A stretch of DNA of 64,000 nucleotides, from NCBI RefSeq assembly GCF_001636315.1, contig NZ_KV440949.1:4296084-4360083 (forward strand). The letters run 5' to 3'. The notes under the pieces were generated by a model. That model saw only the letters and a program-made list of their open reading frames with translations, did not search any database and was not told the DNA's origin. Positions 1-8,385 of the stretch are shown here, piece by piece (the stretch's first letter is position 1; each line of letters begins with the position of its first letter). The stretch comes from Neobacillus mesonae (GTDB taxonomy: Bacteria > Bacillota > Bacilli > Bacillales > Cytobacillaceae). Both the position numbers and the translations under genes were made by a program.

Positions 1-1320
1 CTTGGGAGCTTCCCGCTTGTGGGCTTTATTTTTTATCTCTTGTTTGGCCGAAATTATCGTAAAGAAAAAATGTACCGAGAAAAATATTTTCTTGATAAAC
101 AAGCATTTTTAACGGTTGAGGGTGATGATGACCCGAGAAGCGAGGAGAAGCGAGCTTTAATGGGAGAACATCACGGACAGTTATTTACCTTAGCACAAAA
201 GCTTGGAAATAGTCCGATTTCCTTCGATACTGCGACAAATGTATTAACAAATGGGGAAGAAACCTTTCGTCATATTATTCAAGAATTAAAAAAAGCCAGG
301 CACCATATCCATATGGAATACTATATTGTCCGGCATGACGAGATTGGTCAGGAAATTAAAAATATATTAATGGAAAAAGCAAATCAAGGAGTCAAGGTAC
401 GTTTTATGTTTGATGCGGTTGGTTCCTGGAAGCTTTCTAAGACATTTATCAATCAATTAAAAAATGCCGGAGTTGAAACTGTCCCATTTGGGCCGGTTAG
501 ATTACCTTTTTTAAACAATAAATTTAATTTCCGCAATCACCGTAAAATTGTTGTGATTGATGGCAACATTGGATTTGTCGGTGGATTAAATATTGGAGAT
601 GAATATCTTGGCCGGGATAAAAATATTGGTTTTTGGCGGGATACGCATTTAATGTTAAGAGGAGAGGCTGTCCGGAGTTTACAGCTAATTTTTCTGCAAG
701 ATTGGTACTACATGACAAATCACAGTTTTTTAACAGCGGAATATTTATCGCCACAAATTGATCATAAAAGCCATGGCGGTGTCCAGCTGATTGCGGGAGG
801 ACCCGATAATGAATGGAGTGTCATCAAAAATATCTTTTTCTCGATGATTACCGCGGCAAAAAAGTCAGTTTGGATTGCATCCCCATATTTTATTCCCGAT
901 GAGGATATTTTTTCTGCCTTGAAGGTCGCTGCCTTAAGCGGTATTGATGTTAGATTGCTTGTTCCTAACCGGCCTGATAAGCGAATTGTTTTTCATGCGT
1001 CAAGGTCATACTTTCCGGAACTGCTTGAAGCCGGGGTGAAAATTTACGAATATGAACGAGGTTTTATGCACAGTAAAATTGTTATTGTTGATGATGAATT
1101 GGCCTCAATAGGAACCTCTAATATGGACATGCGCAGCTTTCATTTGAATTTTGAAGTCAATGCCTTCTTGTTCAGAACGAAAAGCACGGAAAAACTTGTT
1201 GAAGAATATGTGAATGACCTGCAATACTCCAAACAAATGGACTTAAAAGCATTTGAAGAGCGGCATATAGGCTTTCGCCTGCTGGAATCGACCGCACGTC
1301 TTCTGTCACCGCTATTGTAA
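1..1320 (+). CDS. cls: Cardiolipin synthase, 5' end cut by the window edge
   Basis: This enzyme condenses two phosphatidylglycerols into cardiolipin and glycerol at the cytoplasmic membrane. The visible 439 residues contain both phospholipase-D HKD motifs: HRKIVVID near residue 179 and HSKIVIVDD near residue 357, each followed by the usual Gly/Asn-rich segment. The reading frame is open right up to base 1 and already encodes the end of an N-terminal membrane segment (GFIFYLLFG), so the true start lies outside the window and the GTG at 19 is not the start. Bacilli carry several cls paralogues and I cannot tell which one this is. A strong terminator follows the stop codon directly. Confidence 0.93.
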   Translation, partial: LGSFPLVGFIFYLLFGRNYRKEKMYREKYFLDKQAFLTVEGDDDPRSEEKRALMGEHHGQLFTLAQKLGNSPISFDTATNVLTNGEETFRHIIQELKKARHHIHMEYYIVRHDEIGQEIKNILMEKANQGVKVRFMFDAVGSWKLSKTFINQLKNAGVETVPFGPVRLPFLNNKFNFRNHRKIVVIDGNIGFVGGLNIGDEYLGRDKNIGFWRDTHLMLRGEAVRSLQLIFLQDWYYMTNHSFLTAEYLSPQIDHKSHGGVQLIAGGPDNEWSVIKNIFFSMITAAKKSVWIASPYFIPDEDIFSALKVAALSGIDVRLLVPNRPDKRIVFHASRSYFPELLEAGVKIYEYERGFMHSKIVIVDDELASIGTSNMDMRSFHLNFEVNAFLFRTKSTEKLVEEYVNDLQYSKQMDLKAFEERHIGFRLLESTARLLSPLL

Positions 1321-1349
1321 AAAACTCGTCACTTTTGACGAGTTTTTTT
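1321..1349 (+). terminator. Rho-independent terminator of cls
   Basis: An 11-bp perfect stem (AAAACTCGTCA / TGACGAGTTTT) with a CTTT loop runs into a T-tract immediately after the cls stop codon. Confidence 0.9.
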
Positions 1350-1404
1350 AAAAGGATTCCTGCTAAATTTGTCGAATAGTGTTTACATGAAAGGAGGGAT
1401 TCAC

Positions 1405-2607
1405 TTGTTAACAGCATCGACAAAAGCAGGGAAAACGATCTGTCTCGGAAATGAATATAGGAAAGAAACTCTTATTTCGCTTAGAGAAAAAGAAGAGTTT
1501 ATCTGCCCGATTTGTGGTGAGGGTGTGATTCTTAAATTGGGAAACCAGCGAATTTTCCATTTTGCGCACAAAAGAGGGGGGACATGTGCTGATTTTTTTG
1601 ATGGAGAAACCGAAAATCATTTGGAAGGAAAGCTGCAGTTGTATCGCTGGCTGATTGGTCAAAAAATTCCTGCCATCTTAGAGTATTATGACCGTGAGAT
1701 TCAGCAGCGGCCCGATATAATGTTCAAGTATCAAGGACATAAATACGCATTAGAATATCAGTGTTCACCTTTACCAGAGCAGGTTTTTATTAAACGGACA
1801 AGGACATACTTACAAAATGGGTATATACCGATTTGGATAATCTCCAGTGAGCAGCTTCATTTTAAGAAGAATAATATCGTTTCTTTAGCAAACTTTCACT
1901 ATTTATTTCTACGTTCATCTGAGAAGGGGAGTTTATATATACCTGCCTATTGCCCCGAAAAAAGATTTTTTCACTTCCTGGATTCCATCATACCTTTTTC
2001 AGTTAAAAATGCGTTTGCACACCATTCTGTCCATCGGCTTGATAACACCAATTTACAACATTTATTAGCCCCGGCTCGTTCTTTTTATAAGATTTCTTTT
2101 ACAAAATGGGAAGCGGAAGTCAATCACTTTAAACTTCATTGGGGATTAAGTTCAGGGGCGCGCTCAAATCACTTTCTGTATGATTTGTATAATCATAATT
2201 TGAACCTGTTTTTATTGCCTTGCGAAATCGGTTTGCCGGTCCCGCATTCTTTATTTTTCCAAACTTCGCCTATTGTCTGGCAAACTTATCTATATTTTGA
2301 TGTTCTGATGGGAAGAACTCAAGGTGATCTTTGCACTCTAGGTGAGATCAAATACCTGATTAACAGAAGAATCAAGCGAAAAGAACTGATTGTTCGGCAT
2401 TTGCCGCAGCTTGACTCAGTGCCTTATATGGAGGCGGTAATGGACTATTTTTTCTTATTAGAGCGACTAGGGGTTTTAACTAAAATATCTGAAACGACCT
2501 TTCAGCTGAAGAAAAAATTTATTATACCAGGGTCGAATCGTGAGAAGGAAGAAATGAAAGATCTATTTCATCAAAAAATAAAAGCATTCTCCAGGAATAA
2601 TAAATGA
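1405..2607 (+). CDS. coiA: Competence protein CoiA
   Basis: CoiA is needed for DNA transformation in Bacillus and Streptococcus, acting on or with incoming single-stranded DNA. The N-terminus carries a zinc-ribbon (CPIC at about residues 34-37, followed by FHFAH), then a nuclease-like core with PDIMF and ALEYQCS, which fits the PD-(D/E)xK arrangement of the family, and a less conserved C-terminal half. I chose the TTG start at 1405 because AAAGGAGG lies 7-8 bases upstream; frames opening earlier (1369) have no ribosome site. The product is about 400 residues, normal for CoiA. The position just upstream of pepF matches Bacillus subtilis. A similar zinc-ribbon opens the helicase at 20557-22857. 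Confidence 0.9.
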   Translation: MLTASTKAGKTICLGNEYRKETLISLREKEEFICPICGEGVILKLGNQRIFHFAHKRGGTCADFFDGETENHLEGKLQLYRWLIGQKIPAILEYYDREIQQRPDIMFKYQGHKYALEYQCSPLPEQVFIKRTRTYLQNGYIPIWIISSEQLHFKKNNIVSLANFHYLFLRSSEKGSLYIPAYCPEKRFFHFLDSIIPFSVKNAFAHHSVHRLDNTNLQHLLAPARSFYKISFTKWEAEVNHFKLHWGLSSGARSNHFLYDLYNHNLNLFLLPCEIGLPVPHSLFFQTSPIVWQTYLYFDVLMGRTQGDLCTLGEIKYLINRRIKRKELIVRHLPQLDSVPYMEAVMDYFFLLERLGVLTKISETTFQLKKKFIIPGSNREKEEMKDLFHQKIKAFSRNNK

Positions 2608-2748
2608 AAATTAAGCAATGGGTATAATAAAGAGGAGGGCTTCGTCTTTTTCTCGATTATAAAAGAGGAAAAAAGACTTAGTGAAAAGAATATATGTAAT
2701 TGGAATACTATTCGTATTCCGAACTAAAAGTCGAATGGAGGATTAGTT

Positions 2749-4572
2749 ATGACAAATGAATCGGCTGTAAAGTCACTACCGGCACGAAGTGAACTTCCCG
2801 CCCAGGATACTTGGAAATTAGAGGATATTTTTGCTAACGATGAAGAATGGGAAAAAGAATTTCAAGCAGTAAAAGGTCTAATCCCGGGAATTAAGGAATA
2901 TGAAGGGAAACTCGGTGAAAGCGCAGATACATTTTATAAGGCGTTACAGTGTGAAGACCAGCTGCTTGAGCGTATTGGCAAGCTATATACATATTCACAT
3001 ATGAGATATGACCAGGATACCACCAATTCCTTTTACCAAGGCTTAGATGACCGGATGAAAAATCTTTATTCGCAGGCTGCCAGCGCGTTAGCCTTTATCG
3101 TTCCGGAAATACTCTCGATTGATGAAAGTAAGGTTTCCAGCTTTTTGAATGAAAAGCCGGAATTAAAGCTTTATGAGCATGCTCTTGAGGAAATTAATCT
3201 CCAGCGGCCGCATGTCTTAAGTGCTGAGCAGGAAGCACTTCTAGCGGAAGCAGTCGAAGTAATGGATGCCTCCAGCAACACGTTTGGGATGCTCAATAAT
3301 GCGGATTTGGAGTTTCCCTCCATAAAGGATGAAAACGGTGAAGAGGTGGAAATTACCCACGGACGTTATATCCGCTTCCTGGAAAGTAGTGATCAACGGG
3401 TCCGTCATGATGCCTTTAAAGCTGTTTATCAAACATATGGAAAGTTTAAAAACACGTTTTCAAGTACTTTAAGCGGCAATGTTAAAAAGAATAATTTCAA
3501 TGCAAGAGTACGGAAATACGACTCAGCCAGACATGCAGCACTATCGGCGAATAATATTCCAGAAAGCGTCTATGACAACCTTGTAAATGCGGTTAATGAA
3601 AACCTGCATTTACTGCACCGCTATGTGAAGCTGCGGAAAAAAGTTTTAGGGTTAAACGAATTGCATATGTACGATTTATACACACCGCTGGTAAAAGACG
3701 TAAAGATGGAAATTAAGTATGAAGAAGCAAAAGATTTGGTCCTTAAAGGCCTGGTTCCATTAGGAGAAGAATATGCAAAGGTTCTACAAGAAGGGTTTGA
3801 AAACCGCTGGGTAGATGTTCATGAAAATAAAGGAAAGCGCAGCGGGGCGTATTCTTCAGGGGCTTTCGGCACCAACCCATATATCTTAATGAACTGGCAG
3901 GATAATGTTAATAATTTATTTACACTTGCACATGAATTCGGCCACTCAGTTCATAGCTACTATACACGAAAATCACAGCCATATCCGTATGGAAATTATT
4001 CCATATTTGTTGCGGAAGTTGCTTCAACTTGCAATGAAGCTTTGCTAAATGATTACTTATTAAAAACAATAGATGACGAGCAGAAGCGGATTTATCTTTT
4101 AAACCATTATTTAGAAGGCTTCCGCGGCACGGTGTTCCGTCAAACTATGTTTGCTGAATTTGAACATTTAATTCATCAAAAAGCCCAAAACAACGAAGCG
4201 TTAACAGCTGACTCGTTAACAGAAATTTATTATGAGTTAAATAAAAAGTACTTCGGTGAAGAGGATATTGTAATTGATGAGGAAATCGGCTTGGAATGGG
4301 CACGAATTCCGCATTTCTATTACAATTATTATGTATACCAATATGCTACAGGCTTTAGTGCAGCCACTGCATTAAGCAAGCAAATCTTGGAAGAAGGCGA
4401 ACCGGCAGTCAAACGCTATATAGACTTTCTAAGTGCCGGAAGCTCAGATTATCCGATTGAAGTTCTGAAAAAAGCAGGCGTGGATATGACCAGCGCCGAC
4501 CCAGTTAAAAATGCATTGAAGGTGTTTGAAGAAAAACTTGGGGAATTGGAACAATTATTAGTACATCAATAA
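2749..4572 (+). CDS. pepF: Oligoendopeptidase F (M3B metallopeptidase)
   Basis: PepF is a cytoplasmic zinc metallopeptidase that cleaves short oligopeptides, including signalling peptides. The 607-residue product has the M3 zinc site HEFGHS at residues 399-404 and the downstream glutamate ligand region (FVAEVASTCNE) about 25 residues later, and its length is typical. The ATG at 2749 follows GGAGG at the right distance. The 140 bases between coiA and this gene hold no recognisable gene. In Bacillus subtilis pepF also follows coiA, and overexpression there affects sporulation by degrading Phr peptides; whether that applies here is inference. Confidence 0.95.
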   Translation: MTNESAVKSLPARSELPAQDTWKLEDIFANDEEWEKEFQAVKGLIPGIKEYEGKLGESADTFYKALQCEDQLLERIGKLYTYSHMRYDQDTTNSFYQGLDDRMKNLYSQAASALAFIVPEILSIDESKVSSFLNEKPELKLYEHALEEINLQRPHVLSAEQEALLAEAVEVMDASSNTFGMLNNADLEFPSIKDENGEEVEITHGRYIRFLESSDQRVRHDAFKAVYQTYGKFKNTFSSTLSGNVKKNNFNARVRKYDSARHAALSANNIPESVYDNLVNAVNENLHLLHRYVKLRKKVLGLNELHMYDLYTPLVKDVKMEIKYEEAKDLVLKGLVPLGEEYAKVLQEGFENRWVDVHENKGKRSGAYSSGAFGTNPYILMNWQDNVNNLFTLAHEFGHSVHSYYTRKSQPYPYGNYSIFVAEVASTCNEALLNDYLLKTIDDEQKRIYLLNHYLEGFRGTVFRQTMFAEFEHLIHQKAQNNEALTADSLTEIYYELNKKYFGEEDIVIDEEIGLEWARIPHFYYNYYVYQYATGFSAATALSKQILEEGEPAVKRYIDFLSAGSSDYPIEVLKKAGVDMTSADPVKNALKVFEEKLGELEQLLVHQ

Positions 4573-4576
4573 TGCA

Positions 4577-4608
4577 AAAGGCTGGTACCCGCGGCGGCAC
4601 CAGCCTTT
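4577..4608 (+). terminator. Terminator of pepF
   Basis: A 10-bp perfect stem (AAAGGCTGGT / ACCAGCCTTT) lies 5 bases after the pepF stop. The T-tract is short, so termination may be moderate. Confidence 0.7.
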
Positions 4609-4629
4609 CCTTGTAGGAAATGGTGTTGA

Positions 4630-5101
4630 TTAAGTTTATTGGCGATAAAAACTCAGGTGGAAAGGGGGGAAAGTGTTTCTAATGAGGGTTATTGGCGACA
4701 AAACACTGTTGGAAAAGGGGCTAAGTGTTTCTAATGAAGGCTATTAGCGACAAAACTCGAGGAAAAATAAGGCGAAGTGTATCCAATGAGGACTATTGGC
4801 GACAAAACTCTGTTGGAAAAGGAGCGAAGTGTATCCAATGAAGGCTGTTGGCGACAAAACTCTGTTGGAAAAGGTGCGAAGTGTATCCAATGAAGGCTAT
4901 TGGCGACAAAACTCTGTTGGAAAAGAGGCAAAGTGTTACCAATCGTGGCTATAGGCGACAAAACTCGAGGAGCAAGAGAGTAAAGTGTATCCAATGAGGG
5001 CTATAGGCGACAAAACTCGAGGAAAAATAAGGGGAAGTGTATCCAATGAAGGCTATTGGAAACAAATCTTAGGAAGAAAAGGGAAAAATGTTTCCAATGA
5101 A
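4630..5101. repeat. Array of nine 52-bp tandem repeats (subfamily A)
   Basis: The motif ATTGGCGACAAAAC or a close variant starts at 4638, 4691, 4743, 4795, 4847, 4899, 4951, 5003 and 5055, a spacing of 53 once and then exactly 52. Each unit contains an imperfect palindrome (TGTnnCCAAT, 7 bases, ATTGGnnACA), then AAACTC, a purine-rich GGAAAA stretch and AAGTGT. No unique spacers separate the copies. Frames that run through the array are repeat artefacts. The array sits between the ends of two convergent genes. Function unknown. Confidence 0.9.
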
Positions 5102-5102
5102 G

Positions 5103-5135
5103 CACAAAAAATAACCATTTGGAAAATGGTTATTT
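5103..5135 (-). terminator. Terminator of the NERD-domain gene
   Basis: A 12-bp perfect stem (5109-5120 with 5124-5135, loop GGA). Read on the minus strand it is followed by a T-tract (complement of the A-run at 5106-5110) and lies 22 bases after the NERD-gene stop. Confidence 0.85.
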
Positions 5136-5156
5136 CTTCATAGGTAAATTCAGTAT

Positions 5157-6059
5157 TTACACGTAATAAGTCCACTGACCATAACCAATAGCTTTGAAAT
5201 GTCTCTTTAAAATTCTTGTAATCCGAATTTGACTCGTAATTACTTGACACCATTCTTGAACAACATTAGTAGTAATTTTTTTATCAGGAAAAAGCAATAT
5301 AAGTTCTCTTACACTTCGAATGACAGCAGATTCGATATCTTCTTCAGAACCACAATCATAGCAAAATATTTTTCTACCATTAACCCCAATTGAAAATGAC
5401 AGGCATGCTTTACATGTAAATCCCTTTTTCGATTGCTCATAATTATATTTTGGTAAATCCGTATAAGGGTTATCGGTTTGATGCAATGAAGATAATAGTT
5501 TAGCTATATCAAAGGCTCTGCTATTTAAATTCCTGGATGAAGTGCTTAATTTTTTTAATAAATAATCAAGTTGGGTAGGATAAATGATCGGTTGGTTCTT
5601 AGGTGCTTGATATAAAGTAAATGCTGGATTAATAAAAACAACCCATGACTCTATCGGGTTATTGTAGCCGTTTTTATGAAGCAATTGACTTACTAGGGAT
5701 TCAGCTCGATTTAACTGGTGCAGTGGATTTTGAATTTTGCTTCCGTTCATTGTATAGAAATTGTCTGATTCGTAATAAAAGTCCCCTTCATAATTTTTTA
5801 TTTCAAAGAGATAAGTAATTTCTTTAATCATGAACGAAACTATTTGAAAAGTGGAATTATTACTTTTAAGTAATAAATCGTTCAATATTAGCGATTCGCA
5901 TTGAAGTTTTTCGATAAGCGTATCGAACATTACCTCTCCTTCAAAGCCTTTCTGAAGATTTAACAAATGCTGTTTGTCCGTTTCATTTAAAATCGTTCTT
6001 CTGTTTAAGGATCTTAAAATTTTTATCGTATCTGATTCAGTCCTATGCTTAAAGAACAT
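5157..6059 (-). CDS. NERD-domain protein with C-terminal zinc-ribbon
   Basis: This 300-residue protein has an N-terminal nuclease-related domain: GFEGE at about 38-42 and FEIKNYEG at 85-92, the latter carrying the E-x-K of the predicted nuclease core. A later segment (216-236) holds two CxxC pairs, as in a zinc-ribbon, followed by a basic C-terminal tail that could bind DNA. I placed the start at 6059 because GGGGAG lies six bases upstream; an ATG at 6077 has no ribosome site. The gene is not part of the conserved pepF-roxS-spxH neighbourhood and has 52-bp repeat arrays on both sides, suggesting a local insertion. Substrate and role are unknown. Confidence 0.75.
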   Translation of the reverse strand: MFFKHRTESDTIKILRSLNRRTILNETDKQHLLNLQKGFEGEVMFDTLIEKLQCESLILNDLLLKSNNSTFQIVSFMIKEITYLFEIKNYEGDFYYESDNFYTMNGSKIQNPLHQLNRAESLVSQLLHKNGYNNPIESWVVFINPAFTLYQAPKNQPIIYPTQLDYLLKKLSTSSRNLNSRAFDIAKLLSSLHQTDNPYTDLPKYNYEQSKKGFTCKACLSFSIGVNGRKIFCYDCGSEEDIESAVIRSVRELILLFPDKKITTNVVQEWCQVITSQIRITRILKRHFKAIGYGQWTYYV

Positions 6060-6295
6060 ACTAAGCTCCCCAATCATTTTTCGACTTCTGCGCCTATTAG
6101 TTCACCTGGATTTGCGTGCAATACCTTATTTAGAACAAGCGCCCCAATAAGCTATTAATTACATTTTAAATAAAAAATCGTTGTTTTTTGATTATAGTAA
6201 TGAACATTTTGTTAACATTCAAAATTTTTCGGGAACCCTTCTTTTACAAATCTACAAAGTATCTAGAATTAGTGGGTATTGCAAAAAAACTAGAG

Positions 6296-6495
6296 AGAAA
6301 ATGAGCAAAATGTTTCCAATCCGGGTTATTACCGACAAAACTCGAGGAGTAAGAGAGTAAAGTGTTTCCAATGAGGGCTATAGGCGACAAAACTCAAGGA
6401 GAAAAAAGGTGAAGTGTTTCCAATGAATGTTATTGGCGACAAAACTCAAGGAGAAAAAGGGAAAAGTGTATCCAATGAAAGCTATTGACGCCTAA
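6296..6495. repeat. Second array of the 52-bp repeat (subfamily A, four units)
   Basis: The ATTGGCGAC-equivalent positions are 6328, 6380, 6432 and 6484, exactly 52 apart. Units share the palindrome, AAACTC, GGAGAAAAA and AAGTGT blocks of the 4630-5101 array and have the same orientation. The rest of 6078-6295 is AT-rich and contains no gene I can support; part of it must be the promoter region of the NERD gene. Confidence 0.9.
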
Positions 6496-6557
6496 ACTTA
6501 AGTTCAATAAGGATGGGATGCTTCAAAATAATACAATGCAATCAGACAAAGAGAATA

Positions 6558-6593
6558 CAATCACTATTTGCACCGTTGGCAAATAGTGATTAC
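6558..6593. repeat. Inverted repeat, possible weak terminator
   Basis: An arm reading AATCACTATTTGC is repeated inverted (GCAAATAGTGATT) with an 8-base loop. There is no T-tract on either side. It lies just beyond the stop of the small minus-strand membrane frame, so it may end that transcript. Confidence 0.5.
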
Positions 6594-6603
6594 GAAGCAA
6601 CTT

Positions 6604-6831
6604 TTAAAAACCCCTAAACCTTTTTCGGTTATTAAAGTGGAGCAATATGAATACTATCGATAGAAATAATAATGGTATGCTAATAAATAAAGAAAAAATC
6701 TTCATAATAGCAAGTATATGAAGAAAAAAGGCAATGACAAAAAAGAGGAGCATCATGATATAAGGTAACTTCTTCAATGCTTGTATGCCACCTTTAAAAT
6801 CGGATTCACATACTATATGTGTATTGTCCAT
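6604..6831 (-). CDS. Small hypothetical membrane protein
   Basis: A 75-residue frame with two strongly hydrophobic segments (about residues 24-45 and 46-66) and a basic tail (NNRKRFRGF), the pattern of a small two-helix membrane protein. I do not recognise a family. The ATG has no clear ribosome binding site (TCACGAA precedes it), and the gene sits in the accessory island beside a repeat array. It could be a chance frame or a decayed gene, although the hydrophobic pattern argues for a real product. Confidence 0.4.
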   Translation of the reverse strand: MDNTHIVCESDFKGGIQALKKLPYIMMLLFFVIAFFLHILAIMKIFSLFISIPLLFLSIVFILLHFNNRKRFRGF

Positions 6832-6860
6832 TTCGTGAATTTATGACTTTTTGACAATTA

Positions 6861-6876
6861 TGTGAAATATAGCACA
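6861..6876. promoter_or_regulatory. Rex-like operator upstream of roxS
   Basis: TGTGAAATATAGCACA fits the TGTGA-N6-TCACA pattern of the NADH-sensing repressor Rex with one mismatch. It ends 6 bases before the -35 box of the roxS promoter. Rex and ResD control of RoxS is known in Bacillus subtilis; the site here is an inference from sequence. Confidence 0.55.
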
Positions 6877-6882
6877 AACTTA

Positions 6883-6911
6883 TTGTTCCAAATGTGCCTC
6901 CATGCTATATT
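6883..6911 (+). promoter_or_regulatory. Sigma-A promoter of roxS
   Basis: TTGTTC at 6883-6888, a 17-base spacer, and TATATT at 6906-6911. The predicted transcription start is close to 6918. Confidence 0.65.
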
Positions 6912-6917
6912 TAAGAC

Positions 6918-7037
6918 GTGAAGTTGATCACCAACAAACATATACCCCTTTGTTTGACCGTGAAAAATTTCTCCCATCCCCTTTGTTCGTATCTATAGAA
7001 AATACCTTGCAGACAATTTACTGCAAGGTATTTTTTT
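6918..7037 (+). ncRNA. roxS: Small regulatory RNA RoxS (RsaE)
   Basis: RoxS/RsaE is a Firmicute trans-acting small RNA that pairs through C-rich single-stranded stretches with ribosome binding sites of central-metabolism and redox mRNAs. The conserved core is visible as AACAAACAT, ACCCCTTTGTTTGA, GTGAAAAATTTCTCCCATCC and CCCTTTGTTC, ending in a terminator with an 11-bp stem (ATACCTTGCAG / CTGCAAGGTAT) and seven T residues. The length of about 120 nt and the place next to spxH (yjbH) match Bacillus subtilis. The exact 5' end is inferred from the promoter. The hairpin is not conserved in primary sequence in this family, but the core leaves little doubt. Confidence 0.9.
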
Positions 7038-7052
7038 GACTGATAAAAAAAT

Positions 7053-7073
7053 ATGCCGGACTGCAGCCGACAT
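7053..7073 (-). terminator. Terminator of the yjbI-spxH operon
   Basis: On the minus strand a 7-bp stem (ATGTCGG / CCGGCAT, one G-T pair) starts directly after the spxH stop and is followed by ATTTTTTTA. Confidence 0.75.
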
Positions 7074-7970
7074 TTATTTTCCTTCAATATACCTCCAAAA
7101 TGTACCGTATTTTGCAGGAACCTGTTCTACCATTTGCTTCAATAGGAGCTTTTTCATTTCTTTTTCAATTTGCGAAATCGGCATATTATAAACGACTGCA
7201 ATTTCTTTTGACGCCACAAACTTAAAGAACTTCAAAAACGCTTCAAGCGGCGGCGGCGGGGACTTGACTGGTTTGATGGTAAGCATCTCCTCCAAAATTT
7301 GCACGTATACCTCATAAGGATAAGTGCCGGTAATCTTGATTCCTTCATCCTCAACATTTTCATTAAAGAAAACAAGGGTCGGAATTTCGGTTACATCCAT
7401 TTCAGAAGTGATTTGTAAGTCACATTGAAAGGCCTTCGCAGCGCTTTCCGAATGCATATCATTAATGAATTCTCCAACGTCAAGCCCGGCACTTATCGCA
7501 CATTCCTGAAGCACCGCTAAATCAGAAATATTCTGCTTTTCTAAAAATACAACTTCCTGCATCCTTCGCAGGAAGCGGATCCCGGCACGCCTGCCTTGTA
7601 GTTCTGCCGCTTTCAGCGCTAGCGAAACGTTGTAGGGAGCGTCGACGGGATTTTCCAGCCAAAGACTGCCGTCACAGGACATTCCTGATCTGCTTGCAGT
7701 TTTTTCCCAAACCTTCGCGATATTTTCGTAATTTTTTTTGCTGCTAAGGTTTAAATTTGCGAGTCTTCCACTTAGAACATGTTTTATCGAAAAGTACCGT
7801 CCGTATTCAATCCGCAGCTTTTTAATGATTGGCTCCAGCGCCCAGCACTCAGGGCATAACGGGTCGATAAACATATATATTTCAATCGGCTTTTTATCAT
7901 GGCCATAACAGTTTTTCTTTGAGCCAGGATACCAAGAGCTATTCACGAAAGTCACCATCAATTTCTTCAC
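7074..7970 (-). CDS. spxH: SpxH (YjbH), adaptor for ClpXP degradation of Spx
   Basis: SpxH delivers the thiol-stress regulator Spx to ClpXP. The protein is of the DsbA-like thioredoxin fold: the redox-type motif CPEC lies at residues 39-42 after IYMFIDPL, and the cis-proline segment appears as TEIPTLVFF. At about 298 residues it has the length of the Bacillus family. The start is uncertain: GTG at 7970 overlaps the end of yjbI by 32 bases, and an in-frame ATG at 7958 is the alternative; neither has a strong ribosome site, so translation may be coupled to yjbI. The yjbI-spxH order is conserved in Bacillus. Confidence 0.93.
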   Translation of the reverse strand: MKKLMVTFVNSSWYPGSKKNCYGHDKKPIEIYMFIDPLCPECWALEPIIKKLRIEYGRYFSIKHVLSGRLANLNLSSKKNYENIAKVWEKTASRSGMSCDGSLWLENPVDAPYNVSLALKAAELQGRRAGIRFLRRMQEVVFLEKQNISDLAVLQECAISAGLDVGEFINDMHSESAAKAFQCDLQITSEMDVTEIPTLVFFNENVEDEGIKITGTYPYEVYVQILEEMLTIKPVKSPPPPLEAFLKFFKFVASKEIAVVYNMPISQIEKEMKKLLLKQMVEQVPAKYGTFWRYIEGK

Positions 7971-8352
7971 CCGAATCCGGGGTATTAATCATATGTTGGG
8001 CTGTTAAATATAAACGGGAATAGAAATCATCCCTTATCGGTCCAGTCATTCCAACCTTGTCCATCGCCTGATTCATACATGAAAGCCATGCCCTTGCCCT
8101 AGTGGGTGTGACCGGATGGGGCATGTGTCTAGCACGCAGCATTGGATGACCATGTTCATCTGTATAAAGCGGTGGTCCGCCTAAATATTGTGTTAAAAAT
8201 TGCTTCTGCTTTCGAGCAGTTTCGGTTAAATCCTTCGGGAATATGGGAGCAAGATCAGGATGTTGTGCAACAAGGCCATAAAAAGTGTCGATAAGACGAT
8301 GAAGAGTTTCCTCACCGAGACGATCGAATGGTGTCATATTGTCCTCGATCAT
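7939..8352 (-). CDS. yjbI: Group II truncated haemoglobin YjbI
   Basis: This 137-residue haem protein matches the Bacillus truncated globin: [19 protein letters not shown], then [17 protein letters not shown] carrying the haem-region residues, then [10 protein letters not shown]. Group II globins bind O2 and have peroxidase-like activity. The start is the ATG at 8352, since AAAGGAG lies 7 bases before it; upstream in-frame codons have no such site. The gene overlaps spxH, so the two are co-transcribed. In Bacillus, YjbI has been linked to SpxH function and to oxidative damage protection. Confidence 0.93.
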   Translation of the reverse strand: MIEDNMTPFDRLGEETLHRLIDTFYGLVAQHPDLAPIFPKDLTETARKQKQFLTQYLGGPPLYTDEHGHPMLRARHMPHPVTPTRARAWLSCMNQAMDKVGMTGPIRDDFYSRLYLTAQHMINTPDSGEEIDGDFRE

Positions 8353-8385
8353 GTTGACAACTCCTTTTAGTTTCATTGTATGTTT

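Noticed and set aside
19-1320. GTG at 19 as the start of cardiolipin synthase
   Set aside because: The frame is open to base 1 and already encodes the preceding membrane-segment residues, so the gene is cut by the window edge.
4731-4994. 87-codon minus-strand frame
   Set aside because: It lies wholly in the 52-bp repeats, its protein is just the repeat translated over and over, and it lacks a ribosome site.
4630-5101. CRISPR-like array
   Set aside because: The 52-bp units abut and drift along their whole length; there are no unique spacers of constant size between invariant repeats and no cas genes in the window.
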